A DNA stretch of 64,000 nucleotides from positions 28,225-92,224 of the forward strand of contig CAJTWN010000007.1 of NCBI GenBank assembly GCA_910580105.1, written 5' to 3'. Under the pieces are notes generated by a model that saw only the letters and a list, made by a program, of their open reading frames with translations, ran no database searches and was not told the origin of the DNA. Shown in pieces: positions 1-8,436 of this stretch. Origin of the DNA: an uncultured Clostridia bacterium (GTDB lineage Bacteria; Bacillota; Clostridia; Monoglobales; Monoglobaceae). A program made the position numbers and the translations under genes. Within the stretch, counting starts at the first letter, position 1. Each line of letters opens with the position of its first letter.

Positions 1-718
1 TCGGCCAAACCGGTTCAAGGGTACAAACCGGCTGTGCTTTTGCCATATTGTATTCCTCATCACAGCCGGCATCATACTGCTCAATCGGATCACTGCCAAG
101 CATCCGGAAAACCGGAACCGGGATTTGTTCGTCTTTGGTCTGTGCAGGAATCAGCATATTCTTTTTACATGGATAATATCCCTGATTAAAATAACCGCCC
201 CACAATGTATAACAATCGGTTCCCCACTGGTCACGGCAGACGCAAAAGGCATCCATCCCATATTTTTCTCTGAGATAATTCATAGAAAAACTATCCATTA
301 TCCAGGAACCGGCCACCCGCGGATACTCACCAAAAACTTCAAGGAATTGCCGCATACATTCGTCTAAAAGTTTTCTTCTCTCCTCCTGGGTATATGCCAT
401 CAAAAATCCCGGTTTTACATGCCAGTCCCAGCGGAATCCCAGCTTACTCTCCCAAGGAATGCCCACCTTTTCACAAAGGGGCTGTACAATTTCTATCCAC
501 AGGCCAAGTTCCATCTTTTCATCTTTTTCATCAAGAAAAAGCTCCTGATATTCTTGCAAAATCATTGCATCGTACTGAAGCAAAAAGGTGTTACGGAATC
601 CATATTTTTTTACCAGTTCCACCTCTTTTTGGGTGGTTCCAAACAAATCCCGTTCATAACGTTCTTCTACACCGCGCACAAAATTAATAATATTTAAGGT
701 ATTTCTTCTCTGTTTCAT
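1..718 (-). CDS. Hypothetical protein, N-terminal part (runs off the left edge)
   Basis: An uninterrupted minus-strand frame runs from an ATG at 716-718 to the window edge, giving 239 residues without a stop. The protein begins MKQRRNTLNI and is rich in Trp and Tyr. It contains stretches such as GFRWDWHVKPGF, VAGSWIMDSF, CRDQWGTDCYTLWGGYFNQG and FRMLGSDPIEQYDAG. It has no signal peptide and no membrane segment. The alternation of W/Y/D-rich strands recalls carbohydrate-active or NodB/GH38-like barrel enzymes, but no family could be assigned. The gene is divergent from the SGNH hydrolase at 858, and both start next to the palindrome at 767-791, so shared control is plausible. All other frames here are shadows of this one. 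Confidence 0.75.
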   Translation of the reverse strand, partial: MKQRRNTLNIINFVRGVEERYERDLFGTTQKEVELVKKYGFRNTFLLQYDAMILQEYQELFLDEKDEKMELGLWIEIVQPLCEKVGIPWESKLGFRWDWHVKPGFLMAYTQEERRKLLDECMRQFLEVFGEYPRVAGSWIMDSFSMNYLREKYGMDAFCVCRDQWGTDCYTLWGGYFNQGYYPCKKNMLIPAQTKDEQIPVPVFRMLGSDPIEQYDAGCDEEYNMAKAQPVCTLEPVWP

Positions 719-766
719 TTATCTTTCCCCCTTAATTTGCGTCCATTACTATAACACAGCTAATAT

Positions 767-791
767 ATAATTGCAAGTTACTTGCAATTAT
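767..791. promoter_or_regulatory. Perfect 11-bp-arm palindrome, candidate operator
   Basis: ATAATTGCAAG (767-777) and CTTGCAATTAT (781-791) are exact inverted complements separated by TTA. The site is central in the 139-bp gap between two divergent genes (starts at 718 and 858) and is followed by no T-run, so it fits a dimeric regulator site better than a terminator. The regulator is not identified. Confidence 0.55.
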
Positions 792-857
792 TTTCCAAAT
801 ATGCTACACTACGAACATATATTATTCAAATTTTATCCAAATTCGAGGTGTTGATTT

Positions 858-1445
858 ATGAAAAAAGTTCTGCTGCTTGGAGATTCCATCCGCATGGGTT
901 ATGATGACTATGTGAAGGAATTGTTAAAAGATGAATATGAGGTTTATTATGACCCGGATGACAACGGCCGGTTTGCTTCCTATACTTTGTGGCAGCTCAA
1001 CCAAATGATTTGCAGGTATGGTAAATTTGATCTGGTACACTGGAACAATGGATATTGGGATATGAATATCGAACCTCCAATGACCGAAGCCATCCATCCT
1101 ATTGATGAATATCTGCACTTTTTCAGACGAATTATTAAGGAAATCCGGAAAATGGGCGCAAAAATCATCTTTGCTACAACAACGCCTATTCTTACAGCAG
1201 GCGCAGCAAAAGATATAACCGGAACCGGAGCGAATTTGCGTTATCACAATGATTGGGTTATCCAATACAATAAAGCTGCAAAAAAATTGATGCAGGAAGA
1301 GAATATTCCCGTCAATGACCTCTACGCACGCACATCACAGCATGAGACCTTTTATAAAAGTGAAGACCGCCTGCACTTAACCGATGAGGGATACCGGGTA
1401 TGTGCCCAAGCTGTGGCAAATGCAATCCGGGAAAATCTAAAATAG
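858..1445 (+). CDS. SGNH/GDSL-family hydrolase
   Basis: This 195-residue protein is a single SGNH-hydrolase domain with no signal peptide, so it is probably cytoplasmic. Block I is LLGDSIRMGY near the N-terminus, with the nucleophilic Ser in GDS. A block III-like Asn lies in HWNNGYWD. The C-terminal His is in LHLTDEGY, with the Asp three residues before the usual His position replaced by the L-H-L-T-D arrangement. Family members deacetylate or de-esterify carbohydrates and lipids; the substrate cannot be read from sequence. The ATG at 858 follows GAGGTG at 844-849. The gene stands alone, divergent from the gene at 1-718 and closed by the hairpin at 1478. Confidence 0.85.
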   Translation: MKKVLLLGDSIRMGYDDYVKELLKDEYEVYYDPDDNGRFASYTLWQLNQMICRYGKFDLVHWNNGYWDMNIEPPMTEAIHPIDEYLHFFRRIIKEIRKMGAKIIFATTTPILTAGAAKDITGTGANLRYHNDWVIQYNKAAKKLMQEENIPVNDLYARTSQHETFYKSEDRLHLTDEGYRVCAQAVANAIRENLK

Positions 1446-1477
1446 GCATTCGAAAATATTTTCTTTTTAAAAATTCT

Positions 1478-1509
1478 GACCCATCCAGTAAACGGATGGG
1501 TCCTTTTTT
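1478..1509 (+). terminator. Rho-independent terminator
   Basis: GACCCATCC and GGATGGGTC form a 9-bp stem around AGTAAAC, followed by CTTTTTTC. It ends the SGNH hydrolase gene. Confidence 0.85.
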
Positions 1510-1594
1510 CAAATATCTAAAACCTCAAACATAATAACGATCCAATAGACAATTTTTTTATTATATGGAATTTCTGATTTAAGAAAAGTAGCCA

Positions 1595-2596
1595 TTATTC
1601 GTTATAAAATTCCCTTGCCGCTGAGAAAAACGCATCAATATTCTCCAGCGGGGTAACAGGTGGAATATCACAGCCAGAGGAAAGAATAAAGTTGGGATAA
1701 TGTGCACATTTTTTCAGGAGCGCTGTTACTTCCGCCTTCATTGTATCAGGATTGCCATTGCGGAATACCATAGCAGGACTGATGTTCCCCATGACAATAA
1801 CATCCTTTGGAATATGTGCAAGCATTTCCTCCATATTGATCGCATCGCCGAAGTGCAAAACCTTTGCCCCAATGGAAAGAATGCTGTCAATCAAGGGTAT
1901 CGTATTCCCACAATTGTGATAGATAACTGTAAATTCATCGTCATCCAGCGCATCCACGATTTGTTTGACATAGGGGGTGGAGAATTCCTCAATCAAATCA
2001 GGAGACAGAAGCCCAGCGGCAGGTTCAGCCATAACAACGCCATTTGCCCCAGCCTCTTTAAAAGCTGCTCCATATGCAAGAATAAAGGAAGTGACCTTTT
2101 CCAGCACAATGTGTACCACATCAGGATCGGTATAGCACATCACCATAATTTCGGTCATGTCCATTAGTCTCCCGGCCAGAGAAAAGGGACCGATCAACCC
2201 GGCCAACACCGGACGGTCGCTGATGGTTTCTGCTGCCAGCCGGATGCCCCTGATACACGCTCCTGTACGCCCTTCTCCCACAGAAGGGACAACCAATGCT
2301 TCTGCTGCCTCTTCATCACCGGCAACAGCGTCCACCACAGTGGGAACCTCATCATCACTGAAACGAATAGGGGCGCCGAATGCCTCAGCCTCCACCGAAA
2401 GATCCATCAGGCTGAGTGAAGCCAGCATATTGTAACGCTCCGCAACGGCCTTCATACAGGCGGCCTGCACCTCTCCATCAGCAACCAGCGTGCGGACATC
2501 TGTATCAATCAGCTGTATCCCCGGAAAGCCCAGAATGGGCATAGGCTTTTTTTGGGCTGCCGCTGTCTTCAGCCATTCCTTCATATTTATTTTCAA
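1595..2596 (-). CDS. UROD-fold methylcobamide methyltransferase (MtaA/MtbA-like)
   Basis: The protein has the uroporphyrinogen-decarboxylase (URO-D) fold used by methylcobamide:thiol methyltransferases. Recognisable pieces are PILGFPGIQL, RFSDDEVPTVV, GLIGPFSLAGRLM, VMAEPAAGLLSP, YHNCGNTIPLIDSI and a C-terminal SSGCDIPP. In MtaA/MtbA homologues the His/Cys residues in the last two motifs bind zinc, which activates the methyl acceptor. It is about 333 residues, normal for the family. GAGGTG at 2604-2609 is best spaced for the TTG at 2596; an ATG at 2584 is the alternative, and the GTG at 2605 lies inside the Shine-Dalgarno. It is divergent from the PocR regulator and corrinoid genes, so it probably supplies the second methyl-transfer step of that system. 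The acceptor is unknown. Confidence 0.85.
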   Translation of the reverse strand: MKINMKEWLKTAAAQKKPMPILGFPGIQLIDTDVRTLVADGEVQAACMKAVAERYNMLASLSLMDLSVEAEAFGAPIRFSDDEVPTVVDAVAGDEEAAEALVVPSVGEGRTGACIRGIRLAAETISDRPVLAGLIGPFSLAGRLMDMTEIMVMCYTDPDVVHIVLEKVTSFILAYGAAFKEAGANGVVMAEPAAGLLSPDLIEEFSTPYVKQIVDALDDDEFTVIYHNCGNTIPLIDSILSIGAKVLHFGDAINMEEMLAHIPKDVIVMGNISPAMVFRNGNPDTMKAEVTALLKKCAHYPNFILSSGCDIPPVTPLENIDAFFSAAREFYNE

Positions 2597-2976
2597 AAGA
2601 ATCACCTCATTTATTATTTATAGTTTGTATCATATCATTTTTATGGACCTTTGTCTTCAACAATTTTTATATTTTTTGCAAAATTATACACTATTTGAAA
2701 AGCAAGAAGGATATAGGCAGTAATTTACGTCCGTACAGCTGTGATTATCAGGAGCAAATACCTGCAAGTATCCGGATGACTACAGACGCCTCTATCCGGC
2801 TGCCTGCATGGGTTAAAAGAGCCAACCGGAATACAAGGTTTTCTGCAAATCGCCAATGCAGTGCATTTTTTGAAAAAGAAACCGCGGCCCTTAAATTGAA
2901 CTTTCAACGTTAGGGAAAGCAGGCCAAATAGAATATACACCAATACTGCGCAGCATAACTAAAAATAAAAACCACA

Positions 2977-3005
2977 TTGTTTTTTCACTCCAAATGCAGT
3001 ATAAT
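2977..3005 (+). promoter_or_regulatory. Sigma-70-type promoter for the corrinoid cluster
   Basis: TTGTTT (2977-2982), a 17-bp spacer and TATAAT (3000-3005) lie about 90 bp before the regulator start. The rest of the 496-bp gap (2597-3092) shows no credible gene; two 72-residue frames on opposite strands there lack ribosome binding sites. Confidence 0.55.
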
Positions 3006-3092
3006 TTTTAAAGAAAATTTTCCAAAAAATCAAAATAAAATTATACAAATAAAAGGTCATATGGTTTATACTGAAAGGCAGGTGGTGTTTCA

Positions 3093-4229
3093 ATGGCAGA
3101 CAAAATGATCATGCGGCTGATCCGATTTTCAAAACATTTTTCGGGACTTTGCAGAACCGACTGCACAGTATACGATCTTGACAGCAGAACGTTTCACGGT
3201 GCGATGTTCTGCCATAACTGCAGGCACTGCGACTTTGAGAATACCCACAAATACGGATGTTTTGAGGCACAGCGCTGGGGCGGACGATATATCTATTACT
3301 GTCCGGCAGGGTTGACCTTTGTGGCGGCGGTGCTCTGTGAAAATTCCGGTAAGCTTGATGCAGGACTGCTGGCCGGCCCGATGCTGATGGGAGAGCGGGA
3401 GGATTTTATTGAAAAATTTCCCCTCCCCTATGCGGAAATCCCCCAGGTAGAGCCATCGGCAGTGAACGATATTGCCGAAGTGATGGCTGCTGGATTGCCC
3501 GGCGGCCTTTCCGGCGTGCAGTATGATGCTTTGTTGAATGATATGTACGCGGCGCGGGATGCCCAGGATGACTATCCCATCGGGATGGAGTCCCAGCTCT
3601 GCGACGCCATTGAGGCAGGAGATGCCACCCGGGCACGGGAACTGTTAAATCTCCTGCTGGGACACATTTTTTTCGGGGCACAGGGGGACTTTTCCGCCAT
3701 CAAAACCCGAGTAACCGAGCTGATGATCATCATCTCCCGCAGTGCAATCCGCGGCGGCGCCGACATACACCAAATCTTTATCATAAACAAGGATTATATG
3801 GAGGAGATACGCGCCATGGAATCTTTGGAAAAATTGAGTCTCTGGCTCACCGGGGTGCTCGACCGGTTTATGAGTTATGTCTTTGAGTTCAGTGCTGTCA
3901 AACATTCCGATGTAGTGTATAAAATCATTGGATTTGTACAGCGAAACTATATGCACAAGATCACTTTGGATGACATTGCGGCACACGTTTATCTCAGCCG
4001 CTCCTATGTGAGCAAAATCTTTAAAGAAGAAATGGAATGTTCTCTGACCGCCTATATTAACCAAGTGCGGGTACAAAAAAGTAAAGTTCTTCTGTCGGAG
4101 GAGATGAGTCTCACCGATGTGGCATATAACGTAGGTTTTGAGGATCAAAGTTATTATACAAAAGTATTTAAAAAAGCAACCGGGATCTCTCCGGGACAAT
4201 ATAAAATGAAAAAAGGGATGATGAGATAA
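3093..4229 (+). CDS. PocR-domain AraC-family transcriptional regulator
   Basis: This 378-residue regulator has an N-terminal PocR-type sensory domain. It carries the Cys-rich signature CHNCRHCDFENTHKYGC followed by YYCPAGLTFVAA. PocR domains bind small diols or other ligands near corrinoid-related operons. The last 100 residues are an AraC/XylS DNA-binding domain with two helix-turn-helix units: ITLDDIAAHVYLSRSYVSKIF, read in pieces around residues 290-310, and MSLTDVAYNVGFEDQSYYTK. Its stop overlaps the start of the corrinoid protein gene (TAATG), so the two are co-translated. It probably activates this cluster in response to the methyl donor or its product. Confidence 0.9.
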   Translation: MADKMIMRLIRFSKHFSGLCRTDCTVYDLDSRTFHGAMFCHNCRHCDFENTHKYGCFEAQRWGGRYIYYCPAGLTFVAAVLCENSGKLDAGLLAGPMLMGEREDFIEKFPLPYAEIPQVEPSAVNDIAEVMAAGLPGGLSGVQYDALLNDMYAARDAQDDYPIGMESQLCDAIEAGDATRARELLNLLLGHIFFGAQGDFSAIKTRVTELMIIISRSAIRGGADIHQIFIINKDYMEEIRAMESLEKLSLWLTGVLDRFMSYVFEFSAVKHSDVVYKIIGFVQRNYMHKITLDDIAAHVYLSRSYVSKIFKEEMECSLTAYINQVRVQKSKVLLSEEMSLTDVAYNVGFEDQSYYTKVFKKATGISPGQYKMKKGMMR

Positions 4230-4864
4230 TGGCAATTCTACAGGAAATGAGCGAACTTTTGCAGAAGGGGAGAGCAAAGCAGGTAAAGGAACTGGTGAAT
4301 CAGGCGATTGCGGAGGGCCTTTCTGCTAAGGATATTCTGGAGGAGGGCCTCCTCTCCGGCATGGGGATCATCGGTGAAAAATTTAAAAATAATGAGGTTT
4401 TTGTACCGGAGGTGCTGGTGGCCGCCCGGGCAATGAACGCCGGGGTAGAGCTTTTAAAACCCCTGCTGGTGAGCGAAGGGGTAGCCTCAAAAGGGACAGT
4501 TGTTCTCGGCACTGTCAAAGGCGATCTGCACGACATCGGCAAGAATCTGGTGAAACTGATGATGGAAGGCAAGGGCCTCAAAGTGGTTGATCTGGGCGTG
4601 GATGTTTCGGCGGAAAAATTTATAGCCGCTGCAGAGGAAAATGATGCAGACATCATTGCGTGCAGCGCTCTTTTGACCACCACCATGAATGAGATGAAGG
4701 CGGTCGTTGATGCGCTCAGCGGTACAGCAATCAAAGACCGTGTGAAGGTGATGGTGGGCGGTGCGCCGGTAACGCAGGCCTTCTGTGATAGCATTGGCGC
4801 TGACTGCTATACCGAGGACGCGGCTTCGGCGGCAGATGCGGCGCTGGCACTCTGTACTGCATAA
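4229..4864 (+). CDS. Corrinoid (cobalamin-binding) methyl-carrier protein
   Basis: A 211-residue two-domain corrinoid protein of the MtaC/MtbC/MttC type. The N-terminal four-helix cap (about residues 1-90) includes EGLLSGMGIIGEKF and FVPEVLVAARAM. The C-terminal Rossmann-like B12 domain carries GDLHDIGKNLV near residue 100, where the His of D-x-H-x-x-G is the lower axial cobalt ligand. GGAPVT in the last third is the expected nucleotide-tail contact. It shuttles methyl groups from the donor-specific methyltransferase to an acceptor enzyme. It overlaps the regulator stop by one base and lies 12 bp before the UROD-fold methyltransferase. Confidence 0.95.
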   Translation: MAILQEMSELLQKGRAKQVKELVNQAIAEGLSAKDILEEGLLSGMGIIGEKFKNNEVFVPEVLVAARAMNAGVELLKPLLVSEGVASKGTVVLGTVKGDLHDIGKNLVKLMMEGKGLKVVDLGVDVSAEKFIAAAEENDADIIACSALLTTTMNEMKAVVDALSGTAIKDRVKVMVGGAPVTQAFCDSIGADCYTEDAASAADAALALCTA

Positions 4865-4876
4865 GGAGATTGTGGT

Positions 4877-5989
4877 ATGAACATTCGTGAGAACTTTTTG
4901 GCAATTTTAAATTATGAGAACTATGACAAGGTGCCGCTGCTGCACTTCGGCTTCTGGCCGGAAACGCTGAGAAAATGGGCAGATGAAGGACATTTTGCAG
5001 AAAAAATTATTCATGATAGCGCTGAAAACGGATCTCCGGGCAGCCGGTATGTGGCAAAACTGCTCGGCTTTGATCAGGATTATGAAGTAGCCGGCGGTTC
5101 TAATGGGATGGATCCCCATTTTAAAACGAAGGTGCTTTTTGAAGAAGATGGTTTCCAGCATGTAATGAATAGTTACGGCGTGATCGAACTGATCAAACCG
5201 GGGGTACGTTCTATTCCTTCGGCCATTGACCATACCTTAAAAACCCGCGCGGACTGGGAACGGGATTACAAATGGCGGTATCAGTATGCAGACGACCGGG
5301 TAGATGCCGCGTTCCTCGCATCCCTCCCCAGACCCGAGGAAAGGGAGACCGCCCTCGGCCTGCATGTGGGGAGCCTTTATGGCCACATCCGGGACGTCCT
5401 GGGCATAGAGGGAATCAGCTATCTCTACGCAGACGATGAAGAACTCTATGAAGAGATCATCAACACAGTGGGTTCTCTCTGCTATCGGGTGACGGAGAAA
5501 ATCCTGTCCTTTGGGCGGAAGTTCGACTTTGCCCACTATTGGGAGGACATCTGCTTTAAAAACGGACCGCTGGTCATCCCCTCGGTATTTGATGCCTTGG
5601 TGGGGCCCTGGTATAAGAAAATCAGCGATCTGCTGAATGCCCACGGGATCAACATCATCTCGGTAGATTGTGACGGAATGATTGATGCCCTTCTTCCCAT
5701 CTGGCTGAAAAACGGGGTTAACACCATGTTTCCCATTGAGGTGGGTACCTGGAATGCCTCCATCGCTCCCTGGCGTGAGAAATATGGCCGTGCGCTCCGC
5801 GGTGTCGGCGGAATGAACAAGAATGTCTTCGCCCTGGACTATGACGCAGTAGATGCGGAGATTGAACGACTCAAGCCGCTGATTAATCTCGGTGGGTTTA
5901 TCCCCTGCCCTGATCACAGAATTCCGCCCAACGCCAAATGGGAGAATGTGCAATACTACTGCGAGCGGTTCAGAAAGGAATTTCAGTAA
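4877..5989 (+). CDS. UROD-fold methyltransferase, putative substrate-specific component
   Basis: This 370-residue protein starts MNIRENFLAILNYENYDKVP, the typical opening of URO-D-family methyltransferases found beside corrinoid proteins. Later pieces are GGSNGMDPHF, HYWEDICFKNGPLVIP, DCDGMIDALLP, MFPIEVGTW, LRGVGGMNKNVFA and GGFIPCPDHRIPP. The C-terminal Cys and His residues fit the zinc-site region. Because the cluster already has an MtaA-like protein, this second paralogue is the better candidate for demethylating the growth substrate onto the corrinoid protein. The substrate (a methoxylated or methylated compound) is not deducible. An AAGGAG lies just before its ATG. Confidence 0.85.
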   Translation: MNIRENFLAILNYENYDKVPLLHFGFWPETLRKWADEGHFAEKIIHDSAENGSPGSRYVAKLLGFDQDYEVAGGSNGMDPHFKTKVLFEEDGFQHVMNSYGVIELIKPGVRSIPSAIDHTLKTRADWERDYKWRYQYADDRVDAAFLASLPRPEERETALGLHVGSLYGHIRDVLGIEGISYLYADDEELYEEIINTVGSLCYRVTEKILSFGRKFDFAHYWEDICFKNGPLVIPSVFDALVGPWYKKISDLLNAHGINIISVDCDGMIDALLPIWLKNGVNTMFPIEVGTWNASIAPWREKYGRALRGVGGMNKNVFALDYDAVDAEIERLKPLINLGGFIPCPDHRIPPNAKWENVQYYCERFRKEFQ

Positions 5990-6003
5990 GAGGGGTGTCC
6001 TGT

Positions 6004-6546
6004 ATGGAGGAAGCAAAGCAATTAATCCAGGAAGCAATCGATACGGGATTTTCACAAGCGGGGGAACTCAATGTTTCCGCGCTTGTATTTATGCCTGAGG
6101 TACGAGAGATGTGCGCGGCGGATAAATGCCATGCCTATGGGAGAAGCTGGGTCTGTCCGCCCGCCTGTGGCAGTATCGAGGAAGCCTCTGCCCGTGCCTC
6201 TCAATACAGCCGGGGAATCCTGGTGCAGACCATCGGCCGGATGGAGGATGACTTTGACTATGAGACCATTTTGGAAACACAGAAAAAACACGCGGTAAAT
6301 TTCCGCAAGCTGATCGCCCGTCTGCGGGAGCGATATGACGATCTCCTTCCCATGACGGCAGGGGGCTGTGACCTCTGCAGAACCTGTACCTATCCTGATG
6401 CCCCCTGCCGGCACCCAAAGGAGGCCATGACCTCCATGGAGGCCTATGGCCTGTTTGTCAGCCGGGTATGCGAGGCGTCGGGAATCCCCTATAACAACGG
6501 CCCTCGGACCATCACCTATACCAGTTGTTATCTCTTAAAGGCGTGA
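6004..6546 (+). CDS. DUF2284 predicted metal-binding protein
   Basis: A 180-residue cytoplasmic protein with the Cys pattern of DUF2284: CHAYGRSWVCPPAC near residue 42, then CDLCRTCTYPDAPCRHP near residue 125. These eight or so Cys residues probably hold an Fe-S cluster or zinc. DUF2284 genes are common beside corrinoid methyltransferases and anaerobic radical enzymes, but their reaction is not established. The ATG at 6004 follows AGAGGGGTG; the longer frame from 5938 overlaps the preceding gene and is less likely. It is fifth in the PocR-led operon, 14 bp after the methyltransferase. Confidence 0.85.
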   Translation: MEEAKQLIQEAIDTGFSQAGELNVSALVFMPEVREMCAADKCHAYGRSWVCPPACGSIEEASARASQYSRGILVQTIGRMEDDFDYETILETQKKHAVNFRKLIARLRERYDDLLPMTAGGCDLCRTCTYPDAPCRHPKEAMTSMEAYGLFVSRVCEASGIPYNNGPRTITYTSCYLLKA

Positions 6547-6802
6547 TGGGATGAATAACCGGGAACAATTAACGCATTTCCAATGAAAACTGCAGGATTG
6601 CCTGCATTGAAGATGCCGCCCCCGACATCATTGACCGAAAAAGTATAAATAAAAATATCAGACAGCCACGCGGAGCGGCCCTACGGCATAATAAAACAGA
6701 TATAGTGGACGAAAATGTTCTTGCAGCGCACACAAAATGCAGAACTTCCGCAAGACCAAACGTTCTTGCAAGAAAAAGGCAGCACCTCTTCCAAACTAAG
6801 AT

Positions 6803-6829
6803 TTTGCGGTTAAATAAAATGACCGCAAA
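6803..6829. promoter_or_regulatory. Inverted repeat in the leader of the RACo gene
   Basis: TTTGCGGT (6803-6810) and ACCGCAAA (6822-6829) are perfect inverted complements 11 bp apart. The 322-bp gap 6547-6868 holds no gene. It also contains the direct repeat GTTCTTGCA near 6718 and 6761. Either repeat could be a regulator site; no T-run follows, so a terminator is unlikely. Confidence 0.35.
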
Positions 6830-6868
6830 GGGGGGAGGGCTGATGACAGGAGGGAGGGGTTCATAGTT

Positions 6869-8263
6869 ATGAAGATTTTAGTTAATGGACAGACACTGCA
6901 CTGTGAAGCCGGAGAAACTCTGTATCAAGTTCTGCGCCAGGGCGGTGTAAGAATCAACGCTCCCTGCGGCGGTACGGGTACCTGTGGAAAATGTACCGTC
7001 CTCATTGACGGAATTGGCGCAGTCAAGGCCTGCCAATACACAGTGACAGAGGACATTCGGGTACAGTTCCCCAACGCAGAGGGGAAGATTGCGATAAAGG
7101 GACTTCTGCGCCCCGTGAAAGTTGACCACCCGGAGCCCTGTATTGCGGTGGACATCGGCACTACCACGGTGGTTGCCTATCTGGTGGTAAATGGACAAAT
7201 TGTTGACACCGAAAGTACGCTTAATGCCCAAAAACCCTATGGGGACGATGTGCTCAGCCGAATTAAGTATACAATGGAACAAGCAGACGGATTGGAGACG
7301 CTCTCCATGCACATCCGGGAACAGGTTCGCCGGATGGCGGCAGATTTGTGCTGCCGCAACGGCATACAGACAGAGAAAATCGCCATTGCCGGAAATACGG
7401 TGATGCTCCATATATATGCCGGGGTATCTCCAGCCTCTATCGGCATTTCTCCCTTCACCCCGGTATTCACCGAAACTCGGTTATCGAAGGGAGCGGTTCT
7501 TCTTCCTTCCATTGCAGGGTATGTAGGTGCAGACACAGTGGCGGCCATCCTCGCTTCGGGGATGCACCTGTCGGAGGAGGTCTGCCTCCTGGTGGACATC
7601 GGCACCAATGGCGAGATTGCCCTTGGAAATAAGGACGGCATCACCGTCTGTGCTGCTGCGGCCGGCCCCGCCTTTGAAGGGGCGCAGATCAGCTGCGGCG
7701 CGGGCGGCATAGCCGGTGCGATTAACAGTGTGCGGTTTACGGATGACCGGATGCGCTATACCACCATCGACAATAAGCCGCCTATCGGCATCTGCGGAAG
7801 CGGAATTCTGGACGCCATGGCAGAACTTCTTCGGACAGAGCTGGTAGACGAAAGCGGTTATTTTGGGGATAAAGAATTAATCATCACAGAAGAAATCAGT
7901 ATCACAGCAGGGGATATTCGCCAGATACAGCTGGCAAAGGCGGCCATTGCCGCCGGAATCCAAACACTTTTAGAGTGCTGTTCAACGTCTCTGGATGATG
8001 TTGCACACTGTTATCTGGCCGGGGGCTTCGGCAGTTATTTGAATAAGGAAAGCGCCTGTGCCATCGGCCTTTTGCCCAAAGCGCTGTTGAATAAAATAGA
8101 ACCCATCGGCAACGCAGCAGGGATGGGGGCTGTGCTTTGGCTTCTGTCAGAGAAATCTCGGATGGAAGCGGATGATATTGCCCACAACGCCCGGTATTTG
8201 GAATTGTCCGCAAGTCCGGTATTCAATATGCAATTCACTATGTGTATGGGATTTGAATTATAA
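6869..8263 (+). CDS. RACo-type corrinoid activation protein (2Fe-2S + ASKHA domain)
   Basis: The N-terminal 85 residues are a plant-type ferredoxin domain with Cys33, Cys39 and Cys42 in CGGTGTCGKC and Cys55 in KACQ. The rest is the actin-like ATPase domain of DUF4445/RACo proteins, with VDIGTTTVVAYLV, VDIGTNGEIALG, AAGPAFEGAQI, ICGSGILDAMAEL and YLAGGFGSYL. RACo enzymes use ATP to drive reduction of accidentally oxidised Co(II) corrinoid back to Co(I). At 464 residues it is shorter than the roughly 600-650 of characterised RACo proteins, so the linker/middle region must be reduced. It completes the corrinoid system encoded at 1.6-6.5 kb. Confidence 0.92.
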   Translation: MKILVNGQTLHCEAGETLYQVLRQGGVRINAPCGGTGTCGKCTVLIDGIGAVKACQYTVTEDIRVQFPNAEGKIAIKGLLRPVKVDHPEPCIAVDIGTTTVVAYLVVNGQIVDTESTLNAQKPYGDDVLSRIKYTMEQADGLETLSMHIREQVRRMAADLCCRNGIQTEKIAIAGNTVMLHIYAGVSPASIGISPFTPVFTETRLSKGAVLLPSIAGYVGADTVAAILASGMHLSEEVCLLVDIGTNGEIALGNKDGITVCAAAAGPAFEGAQISCGAGGIAGAINSVRFTDDRMRYTTIDNKPPIGICGSGILDAMAELLRTELVDESGYFGDKELIITEEISITAGDIRQIQLAKAAIAAGIQTLLECCSTSLDDVAHCYLAGGFGSYLNKESACAIGLLPKALLNKIEPIGNAAGMGAVLWLLSEKSRMEADDIAHNARYLELSASPVFNMQFTMCMGFEL

Positions 8264-8297
8264 ACCGTGGCAGTATTCCAAAAATAAAGTATAGATG

Positions 8298-8339
8298 TTA
8301 AAAAGGCGTGTATTCTATCAAACGAACACACGCCTTTTA
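8298..8339. terminator. Bidirectional terminator between convergent genes
   Basis: AAAAGGCGTGT (8301-8311) pairs with ACACGCCTTTT (8328-8338). A-runs and T-runs on each side allow termination in both directions, as expected between the RACo gene and the minus-strand DUF1846 gene. Confidence 0.85.
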
Positions 8340-8366
8340 ACTTACGAATTAAGAAGAAGCCCTTCG

Positions 8367-8436
8367 GACTCTTTTACTGCCTTCAAATTCTTTTGCTGTC
8401 TTTCAGACCTCTTTACTGCCCCACAGATTCTTTTAT
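8367..8436. repeat. Degenerate 20-bp tandem repeat, about 3.5 units
   Basis: Units begin at 8367, 8387, 8407 and 8427 and share the pattern TTCTTTTnCTGnCnTnCA with several substitutions. The last unit touches the stop codon of the DUF1846 gene. Confidence 0.5.

Noticed and set aside
2695..2943. Two overlapping 72-residue frames on opposite strands
   Set aside because: Neither has a ribosome binding site or recognisable composition, and they overlap in a promoter region.
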